Source: Sphingobacteriales bacterium
Lineage (GTDB): Bacteria > Bacteroidota > Bacteroidia > Chitinophagales > JADJOU01
Assembly: GCA_021297855.1 (NCBI GenBank)
Contig: JAJTHM010000030.1
Location: forward strand, 1-64,000
Direction: 5' to 3'
DNA: 64,000 nucleotides
This document shows positions 54,177 through 63,395 of the stretch, in pieces; the first letter of the stretch is position 1; the number at the start of each line of letters is the position of its first letter. The notes under the pieces are model-generated. The model ran no database searches, was not told the origin of the DNA, and saw nothing but the letters and a program-made list of their open reading frames with translations. The translations under genes were made by a program, and so were the position numbers.

Positions 54177-55541
54177 TTGGCAAAAATCAAAAAAGCATTT
54201 TTCTGCACAAATTGTGGCAATGAATCCTCCAAATGGATAGGACGCTGCCCTGGATGCAACGAATGGAATACGTATGTAGAAGAAATTATTTCCAAGGAAA
54301 ACTCGAATCCGAACCAATCCGCATTTAAGGATTTTTCTGTTAAAACAAAGCCAGTAAAACTCACAGAGGTAAAACAAAATGATATTTCTCGCTTCTATTC
54401 GGATGATCCAGAGTTTAATCGTGTGCTAGGTGGTGGAATCGTTCCAGGATCCATAGTCCTCATAGGAGGTGAGCCAGGAATAGGCAAATCCACTTTATTG
54501 TTGCAAATCGCGCTTTCGCTAAAGGATTTAAAAATACTCTATGTATCTGGTGAGGAAAGTGTAGAACAAATTAAAATGCGAGCCGATAGAATTCAAGTCC
54601 AAAATGAAAATTTATTTCTCTATTCAGAAACCTGCACACAGACCATTTTTGAACAAGTCAAGTCTTTAGAACCCAATTTAATTATAATAGACTCTATACA
54701 AACAGTCTATTCGCAGCATATTTTATCTGCCTCGGGCAGTATATCGCAGGTTCGAGAATGCGCTGGTGAATTTCAACGACTCGCTAAGGAAACCAATATT
54801 CCTGTCATTCTCATAGGTCATATCAATAAAGAAGGAGAAATAGCTGGTCCTAAGCTTCTAGAGCACATTGTAGATACCGTTTTACAATTCGAAGGAGATA
54901 GAAATTATACACACAGATTGCTTCGCACGATAAAAAATAGATTTGGTTCTGCCTTAGAACTAGGAGTTTATGAAATGAAGTCCCAAGGCTTACAACCTGT
55001 CATCAATCCTTCTGATATCCTACTTGGAAATAGAGATGAAGCCCTCAGTGGGGTGGCCATAGCATCGACTATGGAGGGAATGCGCCCATTGATGATCGAG
55101 GTGCAGGCTTTGGTAGCCAATGCTGTTTATGGGAATCCTCAACGAAGCTCCATTGGTTTCGACACACGCCGACTCAATATGCTTCTAGCTATTCTAGAAA
55201 AACGCGGAGGTTTTCAATTGTCCAATAAAGATGTTTTTCTCAATCTAGCAGGAGGTATCAAAGTGAGCGATCCTGCCCTGGATTTAGCCGTTCTGGCTGC
55301 TATCATTTCCTCATACAAAGATGAAGAAATATCCAGCAATACCGCTTTTTGTGCTGAAGTAGGACTCAGTGGAGAAATACGAGCTGTTTCTCGTATAGAG
55401 CAGCGCATAGCCGAAGCAGAAAAACTAGGTTTTGAAAAAATCTATATCTCTAAATACAATGCCAAACTACCGAAAGATAAATTCACTATCAAAATCGTTC
55501 AAGTAGGCAAGATTAGTGAGGTTTATGGGGTGTTATTTTAG
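54177..55541 (+). CDS. radA: DNA repair protein RadA
   Basis: A 454-residue recombination-branch migration helicase. It has the N-terminal zinc finger (FFCTNCGNES and CPGCNEW), the RecA-like core with Walker A GGEPGIGKSTLL, the KNRFG motif and a C-terminal Lon-protease-like domain (LAGGIKVSDPALDLAVLAAI). The start is TTG; the next in-frame choices lie past the zinc finger. It is divergent from the small lipoprotein gene. Confidence 0.95.
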   Translation: MAKIKKAFFCTNCGNESSKWIGRCPGCNEWNTYVEEIISKENSNPNQSAFKDFSVKTKPVKLTEVKQNDISRFYSDDPEFNRVLGGGIVPGSIVLIGGEPGIGKSTLLLQIALSLKDLKILYVSGEESVEQIKMRADRIQVQNENLFLYSETCTQTIFEQVKSLEPNLIIIDSIQTVYSQHILSASGSISQVRECAGEFQRLAKETNIPVILIGHINKEGEIAGPKLLEHIVDTVLQFEGDRNYTHRLLRTIKNRFGSALELGVYEMKSQGLQPVINPSDILLGNRDEALSGVAIASTMEGMRPLMIEVQALVANAVYGNPQRSSIGFDTRRLNMLLAILEKRGGFQLSNKDVFLNLAGGIKVSDPALDLAVLAAIISSYKDEEISSNTAFCAEVGLSGEIRAVSRIEQRIAEAEKLGFEKIYISKYNAKLPKDKFTIKIVQVGKISEVYGVLF

Positions 55542-55562
55542 GGTTTTCTTATAAAAATAACT

Positions 55563-57317
55563 CTAAAACTTTCCAAACATCTCCTTGACATATTTCATCG
55601 GCGGTGCGCCAAAGCTTAGAAGTTTATCATTAAACGCTTTGAGGTTGAATTTGTCGCCCATTTGTTTTTTCACTTCTTCACGGAAGGTATAGATTTCATT
55701 GAATCCTGTAAAGTAAGAACACAACTGCACTTGCGTCAGCTTTGCTCTGCGCCATTTGCCTTCTGCCTCAGACTTTTCCTGAAAAGCCTCCACTTGCATG
55801 AGATGCATAGCTTGCTCTTCACTCATATTTTGACAATGAATACTATAGTCCAGAATGGTATTGCACACTCCTCGCAAGTGAAATTTATAATACATCAACC
55901 ACATTTCATCGGACATTTCAGTTTTATTGATAGTGGTATTCTTATCCCAACCTTCTTCCATCATCATTCGCTCAGCATAAAGTGCCCAGCCTTCGACAAA
56001 TGATCCATTTTGCAATAGATTTTGAATAATCGATGGCGACTTATTCGCATGAATCAATTGCACATAATGACCAGGAATTGCTTCATGAATATTCAATATT
56101 TGCAATGTAAACTGATTGTATTCACGAAGAAAACTTTCAGCTGCTTCTGGTGCATAAAATGCTAAGCTGCCTACATTGTAATAGGTATTGGCATTTTTTG
56201 CATAAGGTCCAGGGCTCGATATACTGGCGCCTGCTACACCTGCCATCCAAGCAGGTTCCTTCCGCACGACCAATGGTTTAGAAGCATCCATTGTCACTAA
56301 ATCTTTTTCTAGTATAAATTGATTTAACATAGGAATTTGTCTTTCGATTTCCTTTTGAAAATCTTCGCGCTTCACATGCTGGAGTGCGACCTTGTCGATT
56401 ACCATTTTGATTCGCTTTAAAGAATCTGCTTCCATAGGTGTATTGGGCAAATACTTATCCCATAAACGTGTGGCGATAGCAAACATGTCTGTCTGCAAGG
56501 ATTCTTTTCGCTGACTGGCTATTTGATACATTTCATCGGCAGAAAAGGAAGATGTGATATCGATGTTAAATTTCTTCTCATACAATTTTTTACCCAACCG
56601 AAAACTCTTAGGCTTGCGTTTACCAGATTCCATTTCTGATTTTAAATTTTCTAAATGAGCGACAAAACCTTGTATGGCTTTGGTTGCCACACCTAGGGAA
56701 GCAGTATCTGCATTTTTCTTAGTATAAAATTCTCGAATCTCTCCGTATTGGAGCATTTCAGAAGTACCTGTCAACTGCTGAATAGCCAACGTGGTGTGTT
56801 CTAATGTAGGCTCTGTCAAATTCTTTTTTGCAGCTTCAAAATACGCTGGTGTCTTCGCTAAAAATTTATCTAGATTTCCGATTATGGCATTGCTATCGTC
56901 TTTGTTTTGCGTAATTTCAAAAAGCGTTCCACCAAAGTTGTATTGAGACGCATCCCAAGTATAGGATTTATATTCATTGATACTATAATCGGTTCCCTCC
57001 AACATATTTTTTATCAATAAATAATCTGTTTTATTCATAGGGGATAAGGAATCGTAGATAAACTCATTTAATGAATCCAAATATCGTTTCGAAAATGCTA
57101 AGTCCGATTTTCTCCCTGCCTCATCAGGGATAGGTAAAATACTATCGTACTTATGATAACCTACACCAGTTGCCCAGTTGGGATATTGCTTCCACATATC
57201 ATCGACCATGCGCAGTTTGAAGGATTCGAATTCTGAATCTCCTTTTTTAGCTTGATGACAAGAGGACAGTGAAACAAGTAATATAAGAATGAGGGCTGAA
57301 TAAAATGATTTTATCAT
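55563..57317 (-). CDS. DUF885-family lipoprotein
   Basis: A 584-residue protein with lipoprotein signal ILILLVSLSSC. The family motif HEAIPGHYVQL (an HExxxGH zinc-type site) is present, as are the downstream EGWALYAERMM and a C-terminal PMKYVKEM stretch. DUF885 proteins are thought to be peptidases but activity is little tested. It is transcribed alone; the region upstream (57318-57540) has only AT-rich sequence and a phrase seen in other intergenic regions. Confidence 0.85.
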   Translation of the reverse strand: MIKSFYSALILILLVSLSSCHQAKKGDSEFESFKLRMVDDMWKQYPNWATGVGYHKYDSILPIPDEAGRKSDLAFSKRYLDSLNEFIYDSLSPMNKTDYLLIKNMLEGTDYSINEYKSYTWDASQYNFGGTLFEITQNKDDSNAIIGNLDKFLAKTPAYFEAAKKNLTEPTLEHTTLAIQQLTGTSEMLQYGEIREFYTKKNADTASLGVATKAIQGFVAHLENLKSEMESGKRKPKSFRLGKKLYEKKFNIDITSSFSADEMYQIASQRKESLQTDMFAIATRLWDKYLPNTPMEADSLKRIKMVIDKVALQHVKREDFQKEIERQIPMLNQFILEKDLVTMDASKPLVVRKEPAWMAGVAGASISSPGPYAKNANTYYNVGSLAFYAPEAAESFLREYNQFTLQILNIHEAIPGHYVQLIHANKSPSIIQNLLQNGSFVEGWALYAERMMMEEGWDKNTTINKTEMSDEMWLMYYKFHLRGVCNTILDYSIHCQNMSEEQAMHLMQVEAFQEKSEAEGKWRRAKLTQVQLCSYFTGFNEIYTFREEVKKQMGDKFNLKAFNDKLLSFGAPPMKYVKEMFGKF

Positions 57318-57515
57318 AAGAATAAATTAGAAAGTAAAAATAAGTCATACTTGAAATAAAGTAACAAATATGTTTCATATAGCCACGAAGACACTAAGCC
57401 TTTAAAAGTAATTAGTTTCAATCTTTGCGTCTTTATTCATAGACAATAGATTCTTTGGAATTCATATTTGCTTCGCAGGAGTGGCAAAAAAAGAACAACT
57501 TCAAACTAATTACTT

Positions 57516-57523
57516 TAAATTTG
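57516..57523 (+). promoter_or_regulatory. -7 box of the asparaginase gene
   Basis: TAAATTTG, 18 bases before the ATG at 57541, matches TAnnTTTG. Confidence 0.5.
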
Positions 57524-57540
57524 AATAAGAAACTTTCTTT

Positions 57541-58581
57541 ATGAATCGACGTCAATTAGTCAAAACGTTATCTTTATCAGGTATGACATTTTCATTTTTT
57601 AAAACGGGCTGGGCTAGTAATTTAAAATCGACTTCTAAGCCTATCGTATTGAGCACATGGTACAATCAGCGAGAAGCCAATATCGATGCTTGGTCTATCC
57701 TTTCAAAAAATGGAAAGGCACTCGATGCTGTAGAAAAAGGTGTGATGAATGCGGAAAATGATATCACTAACTGTTGCGTGGGTCTCGGTGGAAATCCTGA
57801 TAGAACAGGTATCGTGACCTTAGATGCCTGTATCATGAATGAGAAATTTGAAATAGGTGCTGTAGGTGCTTTAGAGAGAATCAAACATCCTATTTCTGTG
57901 GCGCGCGCCGTTATGGAAAAATCTCCTCACGTAATGCTCGTAGGAGCAGGTGCACAAGAATTTGCCTTGGCACAAGGTTTTACTCTTGAAGATGGCAAAC
58001 TGAGCGACCATGCTACCAAGGCTTTTGAAGAATGGAAAAAACGAAATGAGTTTGACCATAAGAATGTAGAAAAGAAGAAAGTGGAATTTATCACCAAGCC
58101 GGATAGAGAACAAGAGAAAAGCAAATCGATGAAAGTCGATGAGTTCAATCACGACACGATAGGAATGCTAGCTTTGGACAGTTTTGGAAACTTAAGCGGT
58201 GCTTGCACCACCAGTGGCATGGGATTCAAAATGCGCGGACGATTGGGAGATTCTCCTATTATTGGAGCTGGACTCTATGTAGATAATGAAGTAGGAGCTG
58301 CTACTGCCACAGGACATGGAGAAGAAGTGATACGTATATGCGGAAGTCATTTAGTGGTAGAATTTATGCGCCAAGGTCTAAGTCCAGAACTCGCCTGTAA
58401 AAAAGCGGTAGAACGCATTCTCAAAAGCACCCCACGCAAATTGGAAGATTTACAAATAGGATTCATCGCGCTCAATAAACACGGAGAGTTTGGTTCCTAT
58501 GCCTTACAGAAAGGATTTGACTTTGCAGTGAAGTCGGAGGAATTAGATAATAAGAAGTTTGATAGTAAGTTTTTGATGTAA
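57541..58581 (+). CDS. N4-(beta-N-acetylglucosaminyl)-L-asparaginase-like hydrolase
   Basis: A 346-residue Ntn hydrolase that cleaves the sugar-Asn bond of N-glycopeptides. The nucleophile is the threonine in NHDTIGMLALDS, freed by self-cleavage at D-T, followed by GACTTSGMGFKMRGRLGDSPIIGAGLYVD with its substrate loop. The N terminus MNRRQLVKTLSLSG has a twin-arginine look (RRQLVK), so export in folded form is possible. It could degrade host or environmental glycoproteins. Confidence 0.9.
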   Translation: MNRRQLVKTLSLSGMTFSFFKTGWASNLKSTSKPIVLSTWYNQREANIDAWSILSKNGKALDAVEKGVMNAENDITNCCVGLGGNPDRTGIVTLDACIMNEKFEIGAVGALERIKHPISVARAVMEKSPHVMLVGAGAQEFALAQGFTLEDGKLSDHATKAFEEWKKRNEFDHKNVEKKKVEFITKPDREQEKSKSMKVDEFNHDTIGMLALDSFGNLSGACTTSGMGFKMRGRLGDSPIIGAGLYVDNEVGAATATGHGEEVIRICGSHLVVEFMRQGLSPELACKKAVERILKSTPRKLEDLQIGFIALNKHGEFGSYALQKGFDFAVKSEELDNKKFDSKFLM

Positions 58582-58632
58582 ATGTAAGAATGTTATTGAA
58601 TACTGGTGAGGCGTAAGATAGGTATAAAGATT

Positions 58633-58734
58633 GGTTGGTGAAGACACTAACCTAGGGAAAAGAAAGTATGAGAGTAAAAAATTATTTGAGTTAATTTTGA
58701 AATTGAAAAACTAAGGTTCGTGAAGACACGAACC
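58633..58734. repeat. Repeated GAAGACAC hairpins upstream of higA
   Basis: GGTTGGTG-AAGA-CACTAACC (58633-58652) and GGTTCGTG-AAGA-CACGAACC (58715-58734) share the same loop and stem plan; the second is a perfect 8-bp stem. A half copy (ACACGAACCC) follows higA at 59079-59088. Confidence 0.55.
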
Positions 58735-58754
58735 CAGGCTGCAAAAATTAGAAC

Positions 58755-59060
58755 ATGAAAAAGTTGCGAAACATAAGTCCAGGCGAGATATTATTAGAAG
58801 AATTTTTAATTCCTATGGAAATTTCGCAGTATAGATTATCTAAAGATTTATCTATTCCACAAACTAGAGTCTCTGAAATTGTCAAAGGGAACAGACGCAT
58901 TACAGCGGATACCGCACTTCGATTGAGTGCATACTTTGGAAACTCGGCAAAATTTTGGTTAGGCATTCAAGACGACTATGATATAGAGAATGAGCTTATC
59001 GAGAAATCAGTTGAGTTGAGAAAAATACAACAAATTAGTAAAGAAAAAGATGTAGCATAG
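58755..59060 (+). CDS. higA: HigA-family antitoxin (XRE helix-turn-helix)
   Basis: A 101-residue protein. ISPGEILLEEFLIPMEISQYRLSKDLSIPQTRVSEIVKG is the family pattern, and TADTALRLSAYFGNSAKFWL closes the DNA-binding part. HigA normally neutralises the HigB mRNA interferase and represses the pair. No higB is found: the 173 bases upstream hold only hairpins and the region downstream is non-coding. It may be a solitary antitoxin or regulator. Confidence 0.9.
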   Translation: MKKLRNISPGEILLEEFLIPMEISQYRLSKDLSIPQTRVSEIVKGNRRITADTALRLSAYFGNSAKFWLGIQDDYDIENELIEKSVELRKIQQISKEKDVA

Positions 59061-59142
59061 TTTTACTAATTTCATAAGGACACGAACCCTAGCGACAAGG
59101 TAACATCTAACTTTCAACTTTTCACTTTAAACTTTTAACTCC

Positions 59143-62100
59143 CTAAAAAATCGCCCTGGCTTCCACATTCCCACTGTGAATAAGCTGCGGTGAATTTTCA
59201 TTTTTACGTCCATTGTAAATAAGATTGAGTTGTAGAAATTTGGTTAGCTTTTGTCCTATAGTTAAGTTCCATATATAATTTAATCCTCGAGGTATACCAT
59301 TGAGCATAGCGAGTTCTATCTGAGGGTTTAATGTTTGAGCCTCATAACTTTGATTGAGCAAAGTAAATCTGGTCTCTACAATTCCATCATTTTTTCTAGA
59401 TAGTTTAAATTCAACATCTCCTTGCTGAGTCACGCTAAATTGGTCGCCAGTGCTTTTGAATCCATAGTTAGCATTTAGATTTAGTTTAGCGTTTTTGTGT
59501 AGATAAAATGAAAGCGTATTCTCTATTCCGTTTTCTACTATTTTAAAATTTCGCTCTTGAAAAAACTCTGAGCTATTGCTTCGAATACCGTTAGATAATT
59601 TGCCAAAAAAAGTCAGGAAGTAGAGTAATTCGACACGACACTTGAATGCATAGTTTTGCTGCGAGAAAGCTTCTATACCGTTACTTAACAAATTGCTACT
59701 ATTATTATACAACCACTCGATATCCAATCCTATTTTTCCCTCATTTTTCTGAAAGGAAATTTGCTGAAACATATGACTTCGCGAAAAGATCAAAAAACTA
59801 TCATTGAATCCTGCCATAGGATTGGCATAATCCAGAAAACTAGATTCTTCAGAGGTTCTTACCTTCTTATTCACATCTAGTCTGAGATGATAAGAAAACT
59901 TGGCTGCCCATTTTCTCCAGTCATTCTTACTGTGCCACTTAGCCTTTGGAGTTATAGTAAATTGTTGTGAATAGTTCACTTCATTAGCAGGGATAAAATC
60001 CGGGAGAGCGACAAAGAATCTCATATAATTATTTTCGGTAATGATAGGAGATACATAAGCTTCATTGAGTTCAAAAACCCCATTATTATTTAAATCGCGC
60101 CAGGCATAGTTTCCAAAACCATTGGGGGCTTTTACATAGGTCAATTGTATGCGCTGCTCTCTACCTGCTTTGACTTCATAGGTAGTATTCAAGCGCACAA
60201 AGCCATTGGCATAATGACTATTATAATCAATTCGTCCTAGATAATTGTGCTGTATTTCCTGGGTTTGATTGATACTAGAAAAATTTCTATACTTCAAAAC
60301 ATACTTTAAGGCCTGCGAGGGAGAAAACTCATGCTGACCATCCAAAGAGAATGTGTGGGCGCGAATATTGGGTGGCAGAAAATTCTGACTATCATTGATC
60401 TGCTCTGTGCGATAGATGTAGCCAAAATTTAAAACATGCATCTTGCCAAATGTATTATTCCAATTTAAAAAATAATTTTGCCACAGAAAACCATTTCTCA
60501 ATAAAACGTTCTCACCTCTTTTTGTGCGATTGATCTCATGAAAGAAACCAACCTCTATACTCGACTTTTGGGGAAAAAGCGTATAACGAATGCCTGCTTT
60601 GGGCCGATAGAAAAGTGCAGATGTATCTGAGCGCCCAGAAGTCATCAAGTTCTGCAAGGTGTATAGATGCCACCTGCCTGGACTCCATTGAATATCCGCG
60701 AACGATTGTAAACCATTGAATGAATTAGGTATAGTGAACAAGTTGCCCCCCAGTTTGGTTTTCAACTGTCGACTGGAATAGCCCAAGGTCAAGGTGGTGA
60801 ATGATTGTTCTATGTTATTTCTTATCGGTAAATTGAGTCCCCAGTCGCGCTGAAATTCATTATTTCTATAGCGAGTCAAAGGACTAAAATGCGCACTGGT
60901 ATATTCTTGTTCTACCTCCAAACTAATCGTTTTAAAACTATCTAATGGATGGGATGCTTTGTGATTTAGGATAACACCTATGCCTTTATTTTCAGAATCC
61001 TGAATTTCACTAAACGTATTTAAATCATTGCTTGTATAAGAAACTTCTGTTCTGGTCACCTGTCTATCATTCCATTTATATACCCCTCCCGTAGTCCATT
61101 GCAGGTGTGTTTTTGGAGTGGTGATAGTAATGCTGGGTTCATAATTTCCTTGCTGAATTCCATCCTTTGGTGCCACCCATTGATATACAGAACCATTCGC
61201 GGCCGTCGATTTCAATATATAGTTTCCACGATTTAACCCCAACTGCGTGAAAATAACTTGATAGACCTTTTCCTGTTTGATTTCCGCCCATTTATAAATG
61301 GAATAGGTCGTCCCAAGTACATTGGTATCAATTTTGACATAGGCTATCCGACTGGCATCCCAGGTTATCTCAGAGGCTGCATCAATGGTTGCAGAATCCA
61401 GTTGATTTCCAATTTCACTCAAGCGCTTAACTTGTGTGGGTTTAAGTTGAATATTTAACTGATTATTCTTATCATCATTTTCGGTAAAAATTTGGGAGTA
61501 GATTTCATATTTAGGATGGACCAAATGTGCATTGGCTTCCATGGAGTAGCGAAAATAACTTCTATCCGAATACTGAAACTCGATGACAATACGCAGGTCT
61601 TTGGTGATCAACCTGTTTGGAGTAAAAACCACCTCACCCACATTGTAATTAATGGTATAATCATGTTCTACTCCTCGCTTCATCAATTGACCATTGATAA
61701 AAACTTTTTCAGTACCCGCTATGATGATGATAAAGGTCTCTCCATTATTTCCTACCAGCTTGTATGGCCCCTGATTATTTTCTTCTGCTTGAAAAATATT
61801 TCTGCTAAAAGTACCTCTTGTAATCGCAGCACCTGCGCCAAATCGCAATACAGAATTATTTCCAATTGGCACTGCAGTTTGATAACGGATTCCCTGCAAC
61901 TTTCTATCAAATTTCATCATTCTATAATAGGGCTCTTCGCTCACATCAAAATCACCCAGAATAATCTTGTGACTATCTTTTTTCAGTTGTATAAAAATGC
62001 GGTCAAACTCTTGAATGGAGGCTGAATTTCCTTCTGGCTGAATGGGAATATTCGCATCTGTCATCGTAGCGTTAATCTCCAGCCCATTGGCTAGTTTACC

Positions 62101-62622
62101 ATTGATATTTAAATTGAAGCCAGAATTTAATGCAGCATCTTGACGATTGCCGACAGTAATACCTCTTACAAATGAACCACTATATTCTAATTCATTAGAA
62201 GAGGCTACTTCGCCAGTATAATTAACGTCATCTCTATAGTAAACCGAACTTCCATTCAAATCGCCATTTTTCTTTTTACTAAGAGATCTGAGACTCGTCA
62301 GTCGAAGTGGCAATACCCTATAGGTAATCCAAATTGAATCTTGAAACAATTTGTTAGACTTGAGTACATTTGAGCGCAAATTAACTTGAAAAAAAGAAGG
62401 GTCGACAACCTGACCATGATAAGTTATATGCAAACTGCCTGGCATAATAGGACTTTCATCTAGAAGGATGGAGTCTTGTAATAAAATTCTTTTTTGACGC
62501 AGACTGCTAAGGTCATAGCGCTGCTGGGAAATCATAGTGCTATATGATAAGACCAGAAGGGCGCATATAAGAAATCGAGTCTTAAGAGTGACAAGACAAA
62601 AGTCAAAAGTTAAAAGCCGCAA
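59143..62622 (-). CDS. Large outer-membrane-like protein of unknown function
   Basis: An 1159-residue protein with a likely signal region (FLICALLVLSYSTMISQQ) and then almost entirely beta-rich sequence with aromatic residues in turns (for example VVFTPNRLITKDLRIVIEFQYSDR). About half is a long run of strands like an outer-membrane beta-barrel. I do not know a named family. The only start in frame is TTG 62622; its first codons arise from the intergenic CTTTTAACTTTTGACTTT phrase, so the real start is uncertain. Confidence 0.7.
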   Translation of the reverse strand: MRLLTFDFCLVTLKTRFLICALLVLSYSTMISQQRYDLSSLRQKRILLQDSILLDESPIMPGSLHITYHGQVVDPSFFQVNLRSNVLKSNKLFQDSIWITYRVLPLRLTSLRSLSKKKNGDLNGSSVYYRDDVNYTGEVASSNELEYSGSFVRGITVGNRQDAALNSGFNLNINGKLANGLEINATMTDANIPIQPEGNSASIQEFDRIFIQLKKDSHKIILGDFDVSEEPYYRMMKFDRKLQGIRYQTAVPIGNNSVLRFGAGAAITRGTFSRNIFQAEENNQGPYKLVGNNGETFIIIIAGTEKVFINGQLMKRGVEHDYTINYNVGEVVFTPNRLITKDLRIVIEFQYSDRSYFRYSMEANAHLVHPKYEIYSQIFTENDDKNNQLNIQLKPTQVKRLSEIGNQLDSATIDAASEITWDASRIAYVKIDTNVLGTTYSIYKWAEIKQEKVYQVIFTQLGLNRGNYILKSTAANGSVYQWVAPKDGIQQGNYEPSITITTPKTHLQWTTGGVYKWNDRQVTRTEVSYTSNDLNTFSEIQDSENKGIGVILNHKASHPLDSFKTISLEVEQEYTSAHFSPLTRYRNNEFQRDWGLNLPIRNNIEQSFTTLTLGYSSRQLKTKLGGNLFTIPNSFNGLQSFADIQWSPGRWHLYTLQNLMTSGRSDTSALFYRPKAGIRYTLFPQKSSIEVGFFHEINRTKRGENVLLRNGFLWQNYFLNWNNTFGKMHVLNFGYIYRTEQINDSQNFLPPNIRAHTFSLDGQHEFSPSQALKYVLKYRNFSSINQTQEIQHNYLGRIDYNSHYANGFVRLNTTYEVKAGREQRIQLTYVKAPNGFGNYAWRDLNNNGVFELNEAYVSPIITENNYMRFFVALPDFIPANEVNYSQQFTITPKAKWHSKNDWRKWAAKFSYHLRLDVNKKVRTSEESSFLDYANPMAGFNDSFLIFSRSHMFQQISFQKNEGKIGLDIEWLYNNSSNLLSNGIEAFSQQNYAFKCRVELLYFLTFFGKLSNGIRSNSSEFFQERNFKIVENGIENTLSFYLHKNAKLNLNANYGFKSTGDQFSVTQQGDVEFKLSRKNDGIVETRFTLLNQSYEAQTLNPQIELAMLNGIPRGLNYIWNLTIGQKLTKFLQLNLIYNGRKNENSPQLIHSGNVEARAIF

Positions 62623-62777
62623 TTTCAGTTCTTAAATAGTGGAATTTAGTAATAGCAAATTTGAGGAAAATTTATCTATTGAACGTAAAAAGGGGAAGAA
62701 GATTGAATAAGGGTTAGGACTTTTTAATTGATAGTTTGTTAATTCCAAACAAAATATAGGATAAATAGGATTTTATT

Positions 62778-63395
62778 CTATTTCTTAAAATACCAAAGAT
62801 ACCCCGCACTTAAAGTAAACTGATGATATTTAGTACCTTCGTTGTCTGAATTGACCGCAGTACTATTAAAAGGATGATTGTATCTAGTTTCCAGAAATGG
62901 AGCCCCCCTTTCAAATTTATATGCCAAACCGAGTCCCACTATTCCGCAAAAATCCGACTTATTTACAGAAATTTTATTTGAAAAGATTATACCAGGTTCA
63001 TCTAAACCTTTTGCTCTAGCATAAATGTTATAGTTTATACTTAATCCCGCTAACCCATAAATATCTAATTTACTAATGGTTAGATTTGGTTTAAGTAAGA
63101 GATTTAGCCCTATATAATGCAGGTGAATGTTATAGTTAGAATAACGCAAAGGAGAGTTATACTCATAATTCAACCCTTTATCTATGAGATGTCCCTCAAT
63201 TTGAAATGAAATCTCTTCTAACAATTTATTATCATAAGCTAATCCTAAATTCAAAAAGGAAAGCCTATTTTTGAATATATCTCCTAGATTACCATTATTA
63301 ATTCCGATGCCATATCGAAAATTGAGACTCTCTTTTTGAGCTTCGATTTCACAATATTGAATAACTAACAATAAAATAAATACAATCCTATTCAC
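62778..63395 (-). CDS. Outer-membrane beta-barrel protein
   Basis: A 205-residue protein with signal FILLLVIQYCEIEAQ and eight or so amphipathic strands in the pattern of porin-like beta-barrels (LNFRYGIGINNG, ISFQIEGHLI, FEVERGAPF-like turns; ending SAGYLWYFKK with a C-terminal aromatic). It resembles the PorT/OmpW-like group by eye only. It overlaps the ccmC-like gene by 8 bases. Confidence 0.75.
   Translation of the reverse strand: MNRIVFILLLVIQYCEIEAQKESLNFRYGIGINNGNLGDIFKNRLSFLNLGLAYDNKLLEEISFQIEGHLIDKGLNYEYNSPLRYSNYNIHLHYIGLNLLLKPNLTISKLDIYGLAGLSINYNIYARAKGLDEPGIIFSNKISVNKSDFCGIVGLGLAYKFERGAPFLETRYNHPFNSTAVNSDNEGTKYHQFTLSAGYLWYFKK

Noticed and set aside
58582-58754. Search for a higB toxin gene upstream of higA
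   Set aside because: Only frames of fewer than 10 codons were found; the segment holds hairpins instead.
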